Shown here: piece by piece, positions 37,225-46,557 of the stretch | Position numbering within the stretch: the first letter of the stretch is position 1 | Layout of the letters: each line of letters starts with the position of its first letter | Source of the DNA: Tardiphaga sp. vice304 | GTDB lineage: Bacteria; Pseudomonadota; Alphaproteobacteria; Rhizobiales; Xanthobacteraceae | NCBI RefSeq assembly: GCF_007018905.1 | Contig: NZ_CP041402.1 | Location: 4,452,001-4,516,000 of the forward strand | DNA length: 64,000 nucleotides | Reading direction: 5' to 3' | Program-made: the position numbers and the translations under genes | The notes under the pieces: model-generated | Told to the model about the DNA's origin: nothing | Seen by the model: the letters and a program-made list of their open reading frames with translations, nothing else | Database searches by the model: none

Positions 37225-38456
37225 GACGTCATCGCTCCCGACAGATAGGCGCGGGCATCGTCCGCCAGACGCTGCAACGCCGCAGGATCGGCTTCCAGTT
37301 CCTTTCGTAATTCATGCGGCAGCTTGTCGGTGATACTTTTCATCGTTTCCGCCAGCGCGTCCGCAAAGCCGGGATCGGCGGCAACGGCAGCCAGCAGATC
37401 ATCGACGTCGAGGCTTTCGGCGGCTGACAAGGCGGCCGCGGGCCGCGACGGCGCCATGGTCGACAGCTTGAGCTGCTCGACCCAGCAATCCCCGGCGATG
37501 CGGAAGCCGACCGCGCGCGCCTCGTCCTGCAGCATCTCGCGCCGCGCCATCAATTGCCCATGCAGCGGCGTCACGCCGGACAGCGTGACGCGCACCGCCA
37601 GCGCGCGGCCGCCGCTGCGGCCGTGCAGCGCATCCAGCGCCGCCTCGATCCGCGACAGCACGTCGGTCTCGCGGTCGGCCCCCGACACATCGACGGTCTC
37701 ATGCGCCCAGCGCGCACCGTCGAACACCAGCGGCTCCACCGCGATTATACGGCCATCCTCCACGGTGACGCGCATCGCGCCCTTGGCGCCGGTCTCACGC
37801 ACGCTGCGGCCCTGCAGATTGCCGGGATAGACGATCCAGGGATCCTCGCTCACTATCTTCGCATCATGGACGTGGCCAAGCGCCCAATAGTCGTAACCGA
37901 ACAGGCGCAGGTCGGCGACACTGCACGGCGCGTAGCTCTTGTGGTCGCGCGAGCCTTCGAGCGAGGTGTGCAGCACGCCGATGTTGAGCCAGCCGTCGCG
38001 GCGCGCCGGATAGCTTTCGACGAAATCATCCGGCACCAGACGGTTCGGAAAGCTGCGGCCATGCAGCGCCACGCGGTGCTCCGGCAACTCGATAGTCTCG
38101 GCCTTGCGCGACGAGAAGAAGCGCACCGTGTCGGGATAGCTCAGCGAGCGCGACATGCCGCTTTCCGAATCATGATTGCCCTTGACCATGATGGTCGGGA
38201 TGCCGGCGCGGTGCAGTTCGCCGATCGCGCGGACGAAGAACAATCCGGTAGTGACGTCGCGCCAGTCGCCATCGAAAATATCGCCGGCGACGATCAGGAA
38301 TTTTGCCTCGCTGCGGATCGTCTCGGCGACCAGCGCCTCGACCGCGCGGCGGCCGGCCTGCGCGAAACGCTCGGCAACGGCCTTGTCCTTGAGGCCGAGA
38401 CCGGCGAGCGGACTGTCGATGTGCAGATCGGCCGAGTGGATGAAGCTGAAGCGCAT
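37221..38456 (-). CDS. yhaO: DNA repair metallophosphatase (YhaO/SbcD-like exonuclease)
   Basis: The ATG at 38456 (MRFSFIHSADLHIDSPLAG) gives 411 residues; the longer open frame upstream is non-coding. Metal-ligand motifs are SADLHIDS near residue 8, VAGDIFDGDW near 50, VKGNHDSESG near 83, and FGYDYWALGHVHDAKIV further on. These are Mre11/SbcD-type phosphodiesterase motifs. The C-terminal domain is typical of YhaO. It forms a unit with the ATPase downstream, with overlapping stop and start, so a nuclease-ATPase complex is likely. Confidence 0.88.
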   Translation of the reverse strand: MRFSFIHSADLHIDSPLAGLGLKDKAVAERFAQAGRRAVEALVAETIRSEAKFLIVAGDIFDGDWRDVTTGLFFVRAIGELHRAGIPTIMVKGNHDSESGMSRSLSYPDTVRFFSSRKAETIELPEHRVALHGRSFPNRLVPDDFVESYPARRDGWLNIGVLHTSLEGSRDHKSYAPCSVADLRLFGYDYWALGHVHDAKIVSEDPWIVYPGNLQGRSVRETGAKGAMRVTVEDGRIIAVEPLVFDGARWAHETVDVSGADRETDVLSRIEAALDALHGRSGGRALAVRVTLSGVTPLHGQLMARREMLQDEARAVGFRIAGDCWVEQLKLSTMAPSRPAAALSAAESLDVDDLLAAVAADPGFADALAETMKSITDKLPHELRKELEADPAALQRLADDARAYLSGAMTS

Positions 38457-38718
38457 GGGATCGGTCGTTCCATCGAGGCAAGCAGCGCCCGGCTGAGTGC
38501 CGCAGCGACCGCTACCGATCCATCGGTGACCCGACTCCTCCGGGGATGTCAAGCAAACGGCCCGGCTGTCGCCGCGGCTGTCCAGATCGATTGACAGAGC
38601 GGCAATTCCGCCCGTAAATGCCGGCGATTTCGAGCTGCCGGGGCCCCGTGCGCTGACCGCGTGGCGGGAAACAAGGTGCGATCTGGTGCAGCGTTTCGAC
38701 ACCCCAGGACCAACTTCA

Positions 38719-40056
38719 ATGTTCACGCCGCCACTGGCGCGCGGAGTACCCAATCGGCCGGCGCCGCGCGGCTGGTGCCCCGGCGCGCTGCGCCCGATGC
38801 TTACCGGAGATGGACTGCTAGTGCGGCTGCGGCTGACCGGCGGGATTCTCGACCTCGCCACCGCCCACGCCATTGCAGCTTGCGCCACCCGTTTCGGCAA
38901 CGGCCTGATCGATCTCTCCAGCCGCGCCAATCTGCAACTGCGCGGCGTCGGCGAAGCCACCCTGCCCGGCCTCACCGCTGAGCTCGAACGGTTGCACATT
39001 CTCGATGCCAGTGCCGAAGCAGAGACCGTTCGCAATGTGACCGCCAGCCCGCTGGCCGGGCTCGATCCCGCAGCCGTGCTCGACATCCGTCCGATCGCCA
39101 AAGCGCTGGAGGCGCGGCTGACGAGCGACACCGCGCTGCACCGTCTGCCCGGCAAATTCGGCTTCCTGATCGACGACGGCGGCGCGTTGCCGCTCACCGG
39201 CGTCAGCGCCGATATCCGTCTGACGGCCATCGCCACGCCGCAAGGCCCGCGCTTCCTGATCGCGCTGGGCGACGCCGAGGATTTGCCGATCGCCACCTGC
39301 GAGCCGGCGCAACTGGTCGACTGTGCCGCGCGGCTGGCGCAAGCCTTTATCGATCTACGCAACCAGACGCCGGCGCGCCGGATGCGCGATCTCGTTCGAT
39401 CGCTCGGGGTCGCGGCGATCGCAGAAGCCGCCGATATGGCGATGCAGGATGCGCCGGCGCCCGCTGATCGCCACGTCGCGATCAGCCATGTCATCGGCCG
39501 TCATGAAATCTCCGGCATGGCCTATCTCGGCGTTGCCTTGCCGTTCGGCCGGATGGGCAGCGCCGCGCTCGACCATCTCGCCACCGTGGCGTCACGGCAT
39601 GGTGCGACCGGATTGCGGCTGACGCCGTGGCGCGTGATCCTGGTGGTCGGCATCTCCGCCGACGCCGCCGATGCGATGCTGGCCGAATTGCACGACGACG
39701 GCTTCATCCTGAAGGCGGATGATGCAAGGCTGCACGTCGCCGCCTGCCCCGGCGCGCCATCCTGCAACAGCGCCACCACGCCGGTGCAGCCGGATGCCAC
39801 GCGCTTCAGCCAGCTGTTCACGGACCTCGCGCCGGGCGGCACCGTGCTGCACGTCTCCGGTTGCACCAAAGGCTGCGCGCATGCATCAAGCGCGCAGTTC
39901 ACGCTGGTCGGCCATGCCGGCCGTTACGATCTGATCGAGAACGGCACCGCGGCAGATACGCCAGTCGCCGTTCATCTGTCGCCAGACGAAGTCGAAGCCG
40001 AATTGTCCCGGCGCCTTCGTCCTATCAAGGAACGCCTGCTTGTCGAACACCCATGA
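38719..40056 (+). CDS. cobG: Precorrin-3B synthase
   Basis: A 445-residue nitrite/sulphite-reductase-like protein that oxidises precorrin-3A in the aerobic B12 route, using O2. The ferredoxin-like half-domains (CPGALRPMLTGDGLLVRLRLTGG at the start) and the Fe4S4-sirohaem-type cysteines CPGAPSCNS and CTKGCAH near residues 346 and 384 are visible. I prefer the ATG at 38719 to the GTG at 38686. Presence of this enzyme marks the oxygen-dependent pathway. It heads cobG-H-I-J with overlapping ends. No B12 riboswitch is seen in the 262 bp upstream. Confidence 0.9.
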   Translation: MFTPPLARGVPNRPAPRGWCPGALRPMLTGDGLLVRLRLTGGILDLATAHAIAACATRFGNGLIDLSSRANLQLRGVGEATLPGLTAELERLHILDASAEAETVRNVTASPLAGLDPAAVLDIRPIAKALEARLTSDTALHRLPGKFGFLIDDGGALPLTGVSADIRLTAIATPQGPRFLIALGDAEDLPIATCEPAQLVDCAARLAQAFIDLRNQTPARRMRDLVRSLGVAAIAEAADMAMQDAPAPADRHVAISHVIGRHEISGMAYLGVALPFGRMGSAALDHLATVASRHGATGLRLTPWRVILVVGISADAADAMLAELHDDGFILKADDARLHVAACPGAPSCNSATTPVQPDATRFSQLFTDLAPGGTVLHVSGCTKGCAHASSAQFTLVGHAGRYDLIENGTAADTPVAVHLSPDEVEAELSRRLRPIKERLLVEHP

Positions 40057-40672
40057 CTACGTCCGCGACGGCGCGGAAATCTACCGGCGCTCCTTTGCGC
40101 TGATCCGCAGCGAGGCCGAACTAGCGCGCTTCCAGGGCATCGAGGAGCGCGTTGCCGTGCGTATCATCCACGCCTGCGGCATGGTCGATGTCGCCAGCGA
40201 TATCCATTTCTCGCCCGGCGCCGTCAGCGTCGCCGCGACCGCGCTCGAAGCCGGCGCGCCGATCCTGTGCGATTCCCGCATGCTGGCCGACGGCGTCACG
40301 CGGGCCAGGTTGCCCCGCAACAACGACGTCATCTGCACGCTGAACGATCCCTCGACGCCCGCGCTTGCCGCCAGGCTCGGCACCACGCGGTCCGCCGCAG
40401 CGATGGAGCTGTGGCGGGAGCGTCTGGCCGGCAGCATCGTCGTGATCGGCAATGCGCCGACGGCGTTGTATCGGCTGTTCGAGATGCTCGACGAAGGCGT
40501 CAGCCCGCCGGTCGCGATCGTCGGCATGCCGGTCGGGTTTATCGGGGCGGCCGAATCCAAGGAAGCCCTGATCGAGGACGGCCGCGTGCCGTGCCTCGTG
40601 GTGCGCGGACGCCGCGGCGGCAGCGCGATGGCGGCGGCGACCATCAACGCGCTGGCGAGCGCAGCGGAATGA
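40040..40672 (+). CDS. cobH: Precorrin-8X methylmutase
   Basis: A 210-residue enzyme that moves the C-11 methyl group to C-12, forming hydrogenobyrinic acid. The conserved N-terminus YVRDGAEIYRRSFALIRSEA, the catalytic-His motif VRIIHACGMVDVASDI (residues 38-53), and VGMPVGFIGAAESKEAL near 165 are clear. Translation must start at the TTG at 40040, since no ATG or GTG is usable before residue 48 and AAGG lies 9 bp upstream. This overlaps cobG by 17 bp. Confidence 0.93.
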   Translation: MSNTHDYVRDGAEIYRRSFALIRSEAELARFQGIEERVAVRIIHACGMVDVASDIHFSPGAVSVAATALEAGAPILCDSRMLADGVTRARLPRNNDVICTLNDPSTPALAARLGTTRSAAAMELWRERLAGSIVVIGNAPTALYRLFEMLDEGVSPPVAIVGMPVGFIGAAESKEALIEDGRVPCLVVRGRRGGSAMAAATINALASAAE

Positions 40673-41409
40673 CCGCCGCTTCGCCCATCGGACGGCTGTA
40701 TGGCATCGGCCTTGGACCGGGCGATCCCGAACTGCTGACCGTGAAGGCCGTGCGCCATCTGCAAGCCGCCCCTGTCGTCGCCTACTTCGCGAAAGCCGGC
40801 CGTCGCGGCAACGCCCGCGGCATCGCCGATCAATGGATCTCGGCGTCGTCCGAAGAACTGCCGCTCTACTATCCGGTGACCACCGAACTGCCGTTCACCG
40901 AGCCGGCCTATAACGCTGCGCTCAGCACTTTCTATGAAGAAGCCGCCGACGCCATTACCACGCATCTGCTGGACGGACGCGACGTCGCGCTGTTGTGCGA
41001 AGGCGATCCGTTCTTCTACGGCTCCTTCATGCACATCTACATCCGGCTGAAGGACCGCTTTGCCGTAACCGTCGTGCCCGGCGTCACCGGCATGTCGGGC
41101 TGCTGGACCACCGCGGGCGCACCGATCACCTGGGGCGACGACGTGCTCACCGTGCTGCCCGGCACGCTGTCCGCAGCTTCACTGACCAAACGCCTCAGCG
41201 AGAGCGACGCCGCCGTGGTGATGAAGCTCGGCAATAATTTTGCCAAGGTGCGCGACGCGATCCGCGACGCCGGTCTGATGGAGCGCGCGATCTATGTCGA
41301 GCGCGGCACGATGGCGGCCGAGATCGTGATGCCGCTGAAAGAACACACCGGCGACAGGGCGCCCTATTTCGCGATGGTGCTGGTGCCCGGCAACGGCCGC
41401 CGGCCATGA
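40669..41409 (+). CDS. cobI: Precorrin-2 C20-methyltransferase
   Basis: A 246-residue SAM-dependent methyltransferase of the tetrapyrrole methylase fold. It has YGIGLGPGDPELLTVKAVRHL at the N-terminus and the SAM-site LLCEGDPFFYGSFMHIY near residues 105-121, then VVPGVTGMSGCW. The ATG at 40669 overlaps the cobH stop by 4 bp. The C-20 methylation pulls precorrin-2 into corrin synthesis. The gene overlaps cobJ by 4 bp. Confidence 0.94.
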   Translation: MTAASPIGRLYGIGLGPGDPELLTVKAVRHLQAAPVVAYFAKAGRRGNARGIADQWISASSEELPLYYPVTTELPFTEPAYNAALSTFYEEAADAITTHLLDGRDVALLCEGDPFFYGSFMHIYIRLKDRFAVTVVPGVTGMSGCWTTAGAPITWGDDVLTVLPGTLSAASLTKRLSESDAAVVMKLGNNFAKVRDAIRDAGLMERAIYVERGTMAAEIVMPLKEHTGDRAPYFAMVLVPGNGRRP

Positions 41410-42176
41410 GCAGGCAAGGCTCGTTGAAGATCGTCGGCCTCGGGCCCGGCCCGGCGCACTGGCTGACCCCGGAAGCCACCGCGACGCTGGAGCGCGTCAC
41501 CGATGTCGTCGGCTACGCGCCCTATGTCGCGCGCCTGGCATTGCGCGACAACCAGCAGCACCACGCCAGCGACAACCGCGATGAGATTCGTCGCGCCCGC
41601 CATGCGCTCCAACTCGCAGCCGAGGGCCGCGACGTCGCCGTGGTGTCCGGCGGCGATCCCGGCGTGTTCGCGATGGCTGCGGCCGTACTGGAAGCGGTCG
41701 AAAGCGGCGAACCCGGCTGGCGCGATCTCGACATTGAGGTGCAGCCCGGCATCAGCGCGATGCATGCCGCCGCCGCACGCCTGGGCGCGCCGCTCGGTCA
41801 TGATTTCTGCGCGATCTCGCTTTCGGACAATTTGAAGCCCTGGTCGATCATCGAGCGTCGGTTGATCGCCGCCTCCGACGGCGACTTCGTCATCGCGCTG
41901 TACAACCCCGCCTCGAAAGCGCGACCGACGCGCATCTTCGAGGCGTTCGACATTTTGCGAAGCCGCAAGGCCGCCACCACGCCGGTGGCCTTCGCGCGCG
42001 CGGTGGGACGGCCCGACGAGCGACTTACGCTTTCGACCTTGGCCGATGCCGATCCCGGCCTCATCGACATGAGCACGCTGGTGATGATTGGTTCGAGCGA
42101 GAGCCGGCTGATCACGCGCGGCGGCGACAAATTGCCGTGGCTGCTGACGCCGCGCAGCTACGGAGCCGCGCGATGA
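41406..42176 (+). CDS. cobJ: Precorrin-3B C17-methyltransferase
   Basis: A 256-residue tetrapyrrole methylase which methylates C-17 and brings about ring contraction. Motifs are KIVGLGPGPAHWLTPEA, GYAPYVARLAL, VVSGGDPGVFAMAAAVLEAVE and GISAMHAAAARLGAPLGHDF near residues 118-137, then IALYNPASKARP. Its 3' end overlaps the convergent cobK by 19 bp. It is the last of the tightly coupled cobG-H-I-J set. Confidence 0.95.
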   Translation: MSRQGSLKIVGLGPGPAHWLTPEATATLERVTDVVGYAPYVARLALRDNQQHHASDNRDEIRRARHALQLAAEGRDVAVVSGGDPGVFAMAAAVLEAVESGEPGWRDLDIEVQPGISAMHAAAARLGAPLGHDFCAISLSDNLKPWSIIERRLIAASDGDFVIALYNPASKARPTRIFEAFDILRSRKAATTPVAFARAVGRPDERLTLSTLADADPGLIDMSTLVMIGSSESRLITRGGDKLPWLLTPRSYGAAR

Positions 42177-42904
42177 GCCGCGAGCCAGGCCATCACCGCC
42201 TCGACGTCGAAACATTCGGCGACGGCATCGGCTTTTGGTCGCCGGATCATCACCACGGAAATACCGAGTTCGCGCGCAGCCTCGATCTTCGGATAGGTCG
42301 CGGCGCCACCGCTGTTCTTGCTGACGATGACGTCAATCTGCTCATTCTCGAGCAAGCGCAGTTCGCTGGCTCCGTCGAACGGCCCGCGCTCCAGGATCAA
42401 ACGGTGCTGCGGCAGCATCTCGATGTCGTCCGGCCTGTCGATGGTACGAACCAGATAATCGTGCTGCGGCCGGCGCGCGAAGGCCGCGAGTCGCAGCCGG
42501 CCATGCGTCAGCAGCACGCGTCGCGGCGCATCGCCCAATGCCTCGACTGCGGTATCGATATCGTCGACCACGATCCAGCGGTCGCCAGCCTGCGCCTCCC
42601 ATTCCGGGCGCGTCAGCGCGGCCAGCGGAATTTGCGCGGTCGCACAGGCCAGCCGGGCGTTGTCCGACATCTGCAGGGCGAAGGGATGCGTCGCATCGAT
42701 CACGGCCTCGATAGCCTCGGCGGCCAGATAGTCGCGCAAGCCATCGACGCCGCCGAATCCGCCGATGCGAAACGGGATCGGCGGCAGCCAGGGATTGCGC
42801 GTGCGGCCGGCCAGCGACAGCGTCGCCTGATAGGCCGCGTCTCCGGCGACGCGCTGCGCCAGTGCGCGCGCTTCGCTGGTGCCGCCAAGTATCAGAATTC
42901 GCAT
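42158..42904 (-). CDS. cobK: Precorrin-6A reductase
   Basis: A 248-residue NADPH-dependent reductase. MRILILGGTSEARALAQRV at the N-terminus is the family signature; IDATHPFALQMSDNARLAC, TRPEW near 102 and ERGPFDGASELRLL with VSKNSGGAATYPKIEAA near 187-203 follow. I use the ATG at 42904; the extra frame beyond it is not coding. It is encoded antisense between cobJ and cobL, overlapping the cobJ end by 19 bp and starting 26 bp from the cobL start on the other strand. Confidence 0.94.
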   Translation of the reverse strand: MRILILGGTSEARALAQRVAGDAAYQATLSLAGRTRNPWLPPIPFRIGGFGGVDGLRDYLAAEAIEAVIDATHPFALQMSDNARLACATAQIPLAALTRPEWEAQAGDRWIVVDDIDTAVEALGDAPRRVLLTHGRLRLAAFARRPQHDYLVRTIDRPDDIEMLPQHRLILERGPFDGASELRLLENEQIDVIVSKNSGGAATYPKIEAARELGISVVMIRRPKADAVAECFDVEAVMAWLAAHRAAP

Positions 42905-42930
42905 CGTGCCCTTCCAATACGGAGCCGCCG

Positions 42931-44151
42931 GTGACCCCGTCCAGCACACGCCCGTGGCTGTCGATCGTCGGCCTTGGCGAAGACGGCCTCGAAGGCCTCT
43001 CTCCTGCCGCACGAAACCTGCTGGCGCAAGCCTGCCTGGTGGTCGGCGGCAAGCGGCATCTGGCGCTGGCCGGCGAATTTCCGGGCGAACGACTGGCCTG
43101 GCCCTCGCCACCTGACGCGGCGTTTCCCGGGATACTGGCGCGACGCGGCCAACCTGTCTGCGTGCTCGCCAGCGGCGATCCTTTCTTCTACGGCATCGGA
43201 TCGCTGCTGATGCAGCATATTGCTGCCGAAGAAATGCTCTGCCTGCCCTCAGCCTCGGCCTTCAGCCTTGCGGCGTCGAAACTCGGCTGGGCGCAGCAGG
43301 ATTGCGCGCTGCTGACGCTGCACGGCCGACCGCTGGAGCGCATCATTCCGCAGTTGCGGCCCGGCGCGCGCATCCTTGCACTGTCATGGGATGGCACCAC
43401 CCCCGGCAAACTCGCCGGCCTGCTGCAGGCGCGCGGCATGGGCCACTCCATCCTGACGGTGCTGGAAAACATCGGCGGTCCGCGCCAGCGCATCCGCCAG
43501 TCCTTGGCAGATGGCTTTGCGTTGGGCGACATCGATCCGCTGAACACCATCGCGCTGGAAGTCGTCGCTGACCACGGCGCGCGTATCATCCCCCGTGTAG
43601 GCAGCCTGCCCGATGACTGGTTCGAACATGACGGCCAGATCACCCGGCGCGAGATGCGCGCGGTGACGCTGTCGGTGCTGGCGCCGCGCCGCGGCGAATT
43701 GATGTGGGACATCGGCGCGGGCTCCGGCTCGGTCTCGATCGAATGGATGCTGGCCGATCCCGCCAACTGCGCCATCGCGATCGAACGCGATCCCTCCCGC
43801 ATTGCACGCATCCAACGCAACGCGCTCGCGCTCGGCGTGCCGGATCTGCAGATCGTCGAAGGTGCCGCACCCGGCATCCTGCACGGCCTGCCGCAGCCCG
43901 ATGCCATCTTCGTCGGCGGCGGTGCGACCAATGACGGCGTGCTCGATGCCGCCTGGTCCGCGCTGGCGCCGCGCGGTCGCCTGGTGGTCAATGCGGTGAC
44001 GATCGAGACCCAGGCCGAGCTGACGCGCCGCTTCACGGCGCTGGGCGGTGAATTGCTATCGTTCAATTTCGCGCGCGCCGACAGGATCGGCGGCTTCCAC
44101 GGCTGGCGCGCGGCGATGCCGGTGGTGCAATGGTCGGTGATCAAGCCATGA
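42931..44151 (+). CDS. cobL: Precorrin-6B C5,15-methyltransferase (decarboxylating)
   Basis: A 406-residue fusion of two methyltransferase domains. The N-terminal CbiE-type domain has [23 protein letters not shown] and [16 protein letters not shown]. The C-terminal CbiT-type domain has [21 protein letters not shown] followed by [14 protein letters not shown] near residue 268, the SAM-binding loop. I choose the GTG at 42931 (VTPSSTRPW) because GGAG lies 9 bp upstream and the length matches the family. It overlaps cobE by 4 bp. Confidence 0.94.
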   Translation: MTPSSTRPWLSIVGLGEDGLEGLSPAARNLLAQACLVVGGKRHLALAGEFPGERLAWPSPPDAAFPGILARRGQPVCVLASGDPFFYGIGSLLMQHIAAEEMLCLPSASAFSLAASKLGWAQQDCALLTLHGRPLERIIPQLRPGARILALSWDGTTPGKLAGLLQARGMGHSILTVLENIGGPRQRIRQSLADGFALGDIDPLNTIALEVVADHGARIIPRVGSLPDDWFEHDGQITRREMRAVTLSVLAPRRGELMWDIGAGSGSVSIEWMLADPANCAIAIERDPSRIARIQRNALALGVPDLQIVEGAAPGILHGLPQPDAIFVGGGATNDGVLDAAWSALAPRGRLVVNAVTIETQAELTRRFTALGGELLSFNFARADRIGGFHGWRAAMPVVQWSVIKP

Positions 44152-44561
44152 CAGATATGATTGCCATTGGCATCGGCTGCCGCAAGGGGTGCGCGGGCGA
44201 CGTGCTGATCCGGCTGATTTCGCAGGCGCTGGCGGAATGGCCGCAGCATCTGCCCGAACACGGCGCGCGAAAATTGTTCACGATCGAGGACAAGCGCGAC
44301 GAGCCGGGCATCCGGCAGGCCGCCGACCTGCTCGGCATCGAGCTGGTGTTTCTGTCGCGCGATCAGCTCAACGCCGCGATGCCGCGCACGCAAATCTATT
44401 CAGCCCGCGCGCAGGAACTGTTCGGCGTGGCCTCGGTCGCGGAAGCCGCCGCGCTGGCCGGCGCCGGCACCGACGCCACGCTGGTGGTGCCGCGCATCAG
44501 CAGCGACCACGCCACCTGCGCCATCGCCGCACGGCTGCCGGATCCTGGAGAGCCATCATGA
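44148..44561 (+). CDS. cobE: CobE / CbiG C-terminal-domain protein
   Basis: A 137-residue protein matching the CbiG C-terminal domain: [20 protein letters not shown] at the start, then [20 protein letters not shown] and [19 protein letters not shown]. In the aerobic pathway CobE is a small protein needed for B12 synthesis with unclear chemistry; in the anaerobic route CbiG opens the lactone. The ATG overlaps the cobL stop by 4 bp and the stop overlaps cobM by 4 bp. Confidence 0.88.
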   Translation: MTDMIAIGIGCRKGCAGDVLIRLISQALAEWPQHLPEHGARKLFTIEDKRDEPGIRQAADLLGIELVFLSRDQLNAAMPRTQIYSARAQELFGVASVAEAAALAGAGTDATLVVPRISSDHATCAIAARLPDPGEPS

Positions 44562-45328
44562 CCGTGCATTTCATCGGCGCGGGCCCGGGCGCGCCCGATC
44601 TGATCACCGTGCGCGGCCGCGACCTGATCGCGCACTGCCCTGTCTGCCTCTATGCGGGATCGCTGGTGCCAAGGGAATTGCTGGCCTGGTGCCCGCCGGA
44701 CGCCCGCATCGTCGATACGGCCTCGCTGGACCTTGACCAGATCGCCGCCGAGTTTTCGCGCGCGCAGGCGGCCGGCCATGACGTGGCGCGGCTGCATTCC
44801 GGCGATCTCTCGGTGTGGAGCGCGATGGGCGAACAATTGCGGCGGCTCGACGCGCTGCAGATCCCCTACACGATCACGCCCGGCGTGCCGTCATTTGCGG
44901 CCGCCGCCGCCGCGCTCGGCCGCGAACTGACGCTGCCGGAAGTCGCGCAATCTCTGGTGCTGACGCGGACCTCGGGTCGCGCCTCGTCGATGCCGCCCGG
45001 CGAGAAGCTCTCGACCTTCGCGCAGACCGGAGCGACGCTGGCGATCCACCTCTCGATCCATACGCTGGACACGGTCGTCGCCGAGCTGCTGCCGCAATAC
45101 GGCGCCGATTGCCCGGTCGCGATCGTCTATCGCGCGAGCTGGCCAGACCAGCAGATCGTGCGCGGCACGCTTTCCAGCATCGTCGATGAGGTGGCGAAAG
45201 CGCCGATTGAGCGCACCGCGCTGATCTTCGTCGGCCGCGTGCTCACCGCCAGCGGCTTTCGCGACAGCGCTCTGTATAACGCCGACTATCACCGCCGCTT
45301 CCGCGACGTGTCGAACAGCGACGACTAG
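44558..45328 (+). CDS. cobM: Precorrin-4 C11-methyltransferase
   Basis: A 256-residue tetrapyrrole methylase. [52 protein letters not shown] and [20 protein letters not shown] are family signatures (CobM/CbiF). GGAG precedes the ATG at 44558. Its stop (45326-45328) shares the CTAG with the stop of convergent cbiD, so both genes end on the same four bases. Confidence 0.95.
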   Translation: MTVHFIGAGPGAPDLITVRGRDLIAHCPVCLYAGSLVPRELLAWCPPDARIVDTASLDLDQIAAEFSRAQAAGHDVARLHSGDLSVWSAMGEQLRRLDALQIPYTITPGVPSFAAAAAALGRELTLPEVAQSLVLTRTSGRASSMPPGEKLSTFAQTGATLAIHLSIHTLDTVVAELLPQYGADCPVAIVYRASWPDQQIVRGTLSSIVDEVAKAPIERTALIFVGRVLTASGFRDSALYNADYHRRFRDVSNSDD

Positions 45329-46428
45329 CAGACCCGACGGAACGGCGTTTGCGCCAGCAATTGGCCATCGCGATCGAAGATCACGGTTTCCAGTTCGATA
45401 TCGCAGTCGCGCAGCACATGTGCGGCGGTGATCCACGCGGCTTCAGCGACGCGTCCGCCAAGCCGGATGCCGGCACGGTCGGCGATCTCGAAGGCATCCT
45501 TGGCGGTGTTGGCGGCGCGGATGCTATCAGCCAGTTCGGCAGTGCCGTCGGCCGCGCTGGCCAGTTGCGCCAGCCAGTCGCGATCGACCTCGCCGCGCTT
45601 CGAATGCAGGTCGAGCATGCCCTGGCCGAGCTTGGTCATCTTACCCATGCCGCCGGCAATGGAGATGCGCGCGACGGGATTTCGCCGCAGATATTTCAGC
45701 ATGCCGCCGACGAAATCGCCCATGTCGATCAGCGCCACCTCGTGCAGGCCGTGCAGCTTCTGCACCGCCTGCTCGGACGTGTTGCCGGTCGAGCCCGCGA
45801 CATGCTGCAAGCCCATCGCGCGCGCGACGTCGATGCCGCGATAGATCGAATGGATCCACGCCGCGCAGGAATACGGCACGACGATGCCGGACGTGCCGAG
45901 GATCGAAATGCCGCCGACGATGCCGAGCCGGCCGTTCAGCGTGCGCTCGGCGATCCTCGCCCCGCCGGGCACGGAGATTTCCACCACCACGTCGCCCGCG
46001 CCGCCGCACGCTGCGGCGACCTCGGCGATCGCCGTGCGCATCATCTCACGCGGCACCGGGTTGATGGCGGGTTCGCCGGGAGGCAGCGGCAATCCCGGTC
46101 GCGTCACGGTGCCGACGCCGTCGCCGGCGCGGAACTGGATGCCGCGGCCGGGTGCGCCAAGACGCACCGTCGCGATGATCAGCGCGCCATGGGTGACATC
46201 GGGGTCATCGCCGGCGTCCTTGACGATGCCGGCGCGGGCGAAGCCATCGCCGCTTTCCTGCATCGCCAGCGAAAAGGCCGGGCGCGTGCCGCCGGGCAAC
46301 AGCACCGCCACCGGATCGGGAAATTCGCCGGTCAGCAGCGCCTGGTAGGCGGCGCGGGTTGCCGCGGTCGCGCAGGTGCCGGTGGTCCAGCCGCGGCGCA
46401 GGTTCGGCGGGTCGGAAACATCGCTCAT
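45325..46428 (-). CDS. cbiD: Cobalt-precorrin-5B C1-methyltransferase type protein
   Basis: A 367-residue protein from ATG 46428 ([14 protein letters not shown]). The N-terminal motif [21 protein letters not shown] and the central [22 protein letters not shown] and [16 protein letters not shown] regions fit CbiD. CbiD methylates C-1 in the anaerobic pathway; in the classic aerobic pathway CobF does this step. Here it stands among aerobic genes and no cobF is seen. It is antisense between cobM and cobB and convergent with cobM. Confidence 0.9.
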   Translation of the reverse strand: MSDVSDPPNLRRGWTTGTCATAATRAAYQALLTGEFPDPVAVLLPGGTRPAFSLAMQESGDGFARAGIVKDAGDDPDVTHGALIIATVRLGAPGRGIQFRAGDGVGTVTRPGLPLPPGEPAINPVPREMMRTAIAEVAAACGGAGDVVVEISVPGGARIAERTLNGRLGIVGGISILGTSGIVVPYSCAAWIHSIYRGIDVARAMGLQHVAGSTGNTSEQAVQKLHGLHEVALIDMGDFVGGMLKYLRRNPVARISIAGGMGKMTKLGQGMLDLHSKRGEVDRDWLAQLASAADGTAELADSIRAANTAKDAFEIADRAGIRLGGRVAEAAWITAAHVLRDCDIELETVIFDRDGQLLAQTPFRRVC

Positions 46429-46557
46429 CGGGAACCACAGATTGGCGAGCAACGCCTCTCGCAGGTCATGCATGATACAGCCGGCGAAGGTGCTTCAGCA
46501 AGCGGGCGAGGTGCTGTATGACGGGCCCAACCACGCCAGCGCGTGCGGAGAAAAATG

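Noticed and set aside
38457..38718. Possible third B12 riboswitch upstream of cobG
   Set aside because: None of the core elements (AACTGTAAG box, GCCACTG, AGCCAGGAGAC) is visible on either strand.
38457..39494. N-terminal extension of the yhaO-like gene
   Set aside because: Ser/Arg-rich sequence antisense to cobG; metal-binding motif begins just after 38456.
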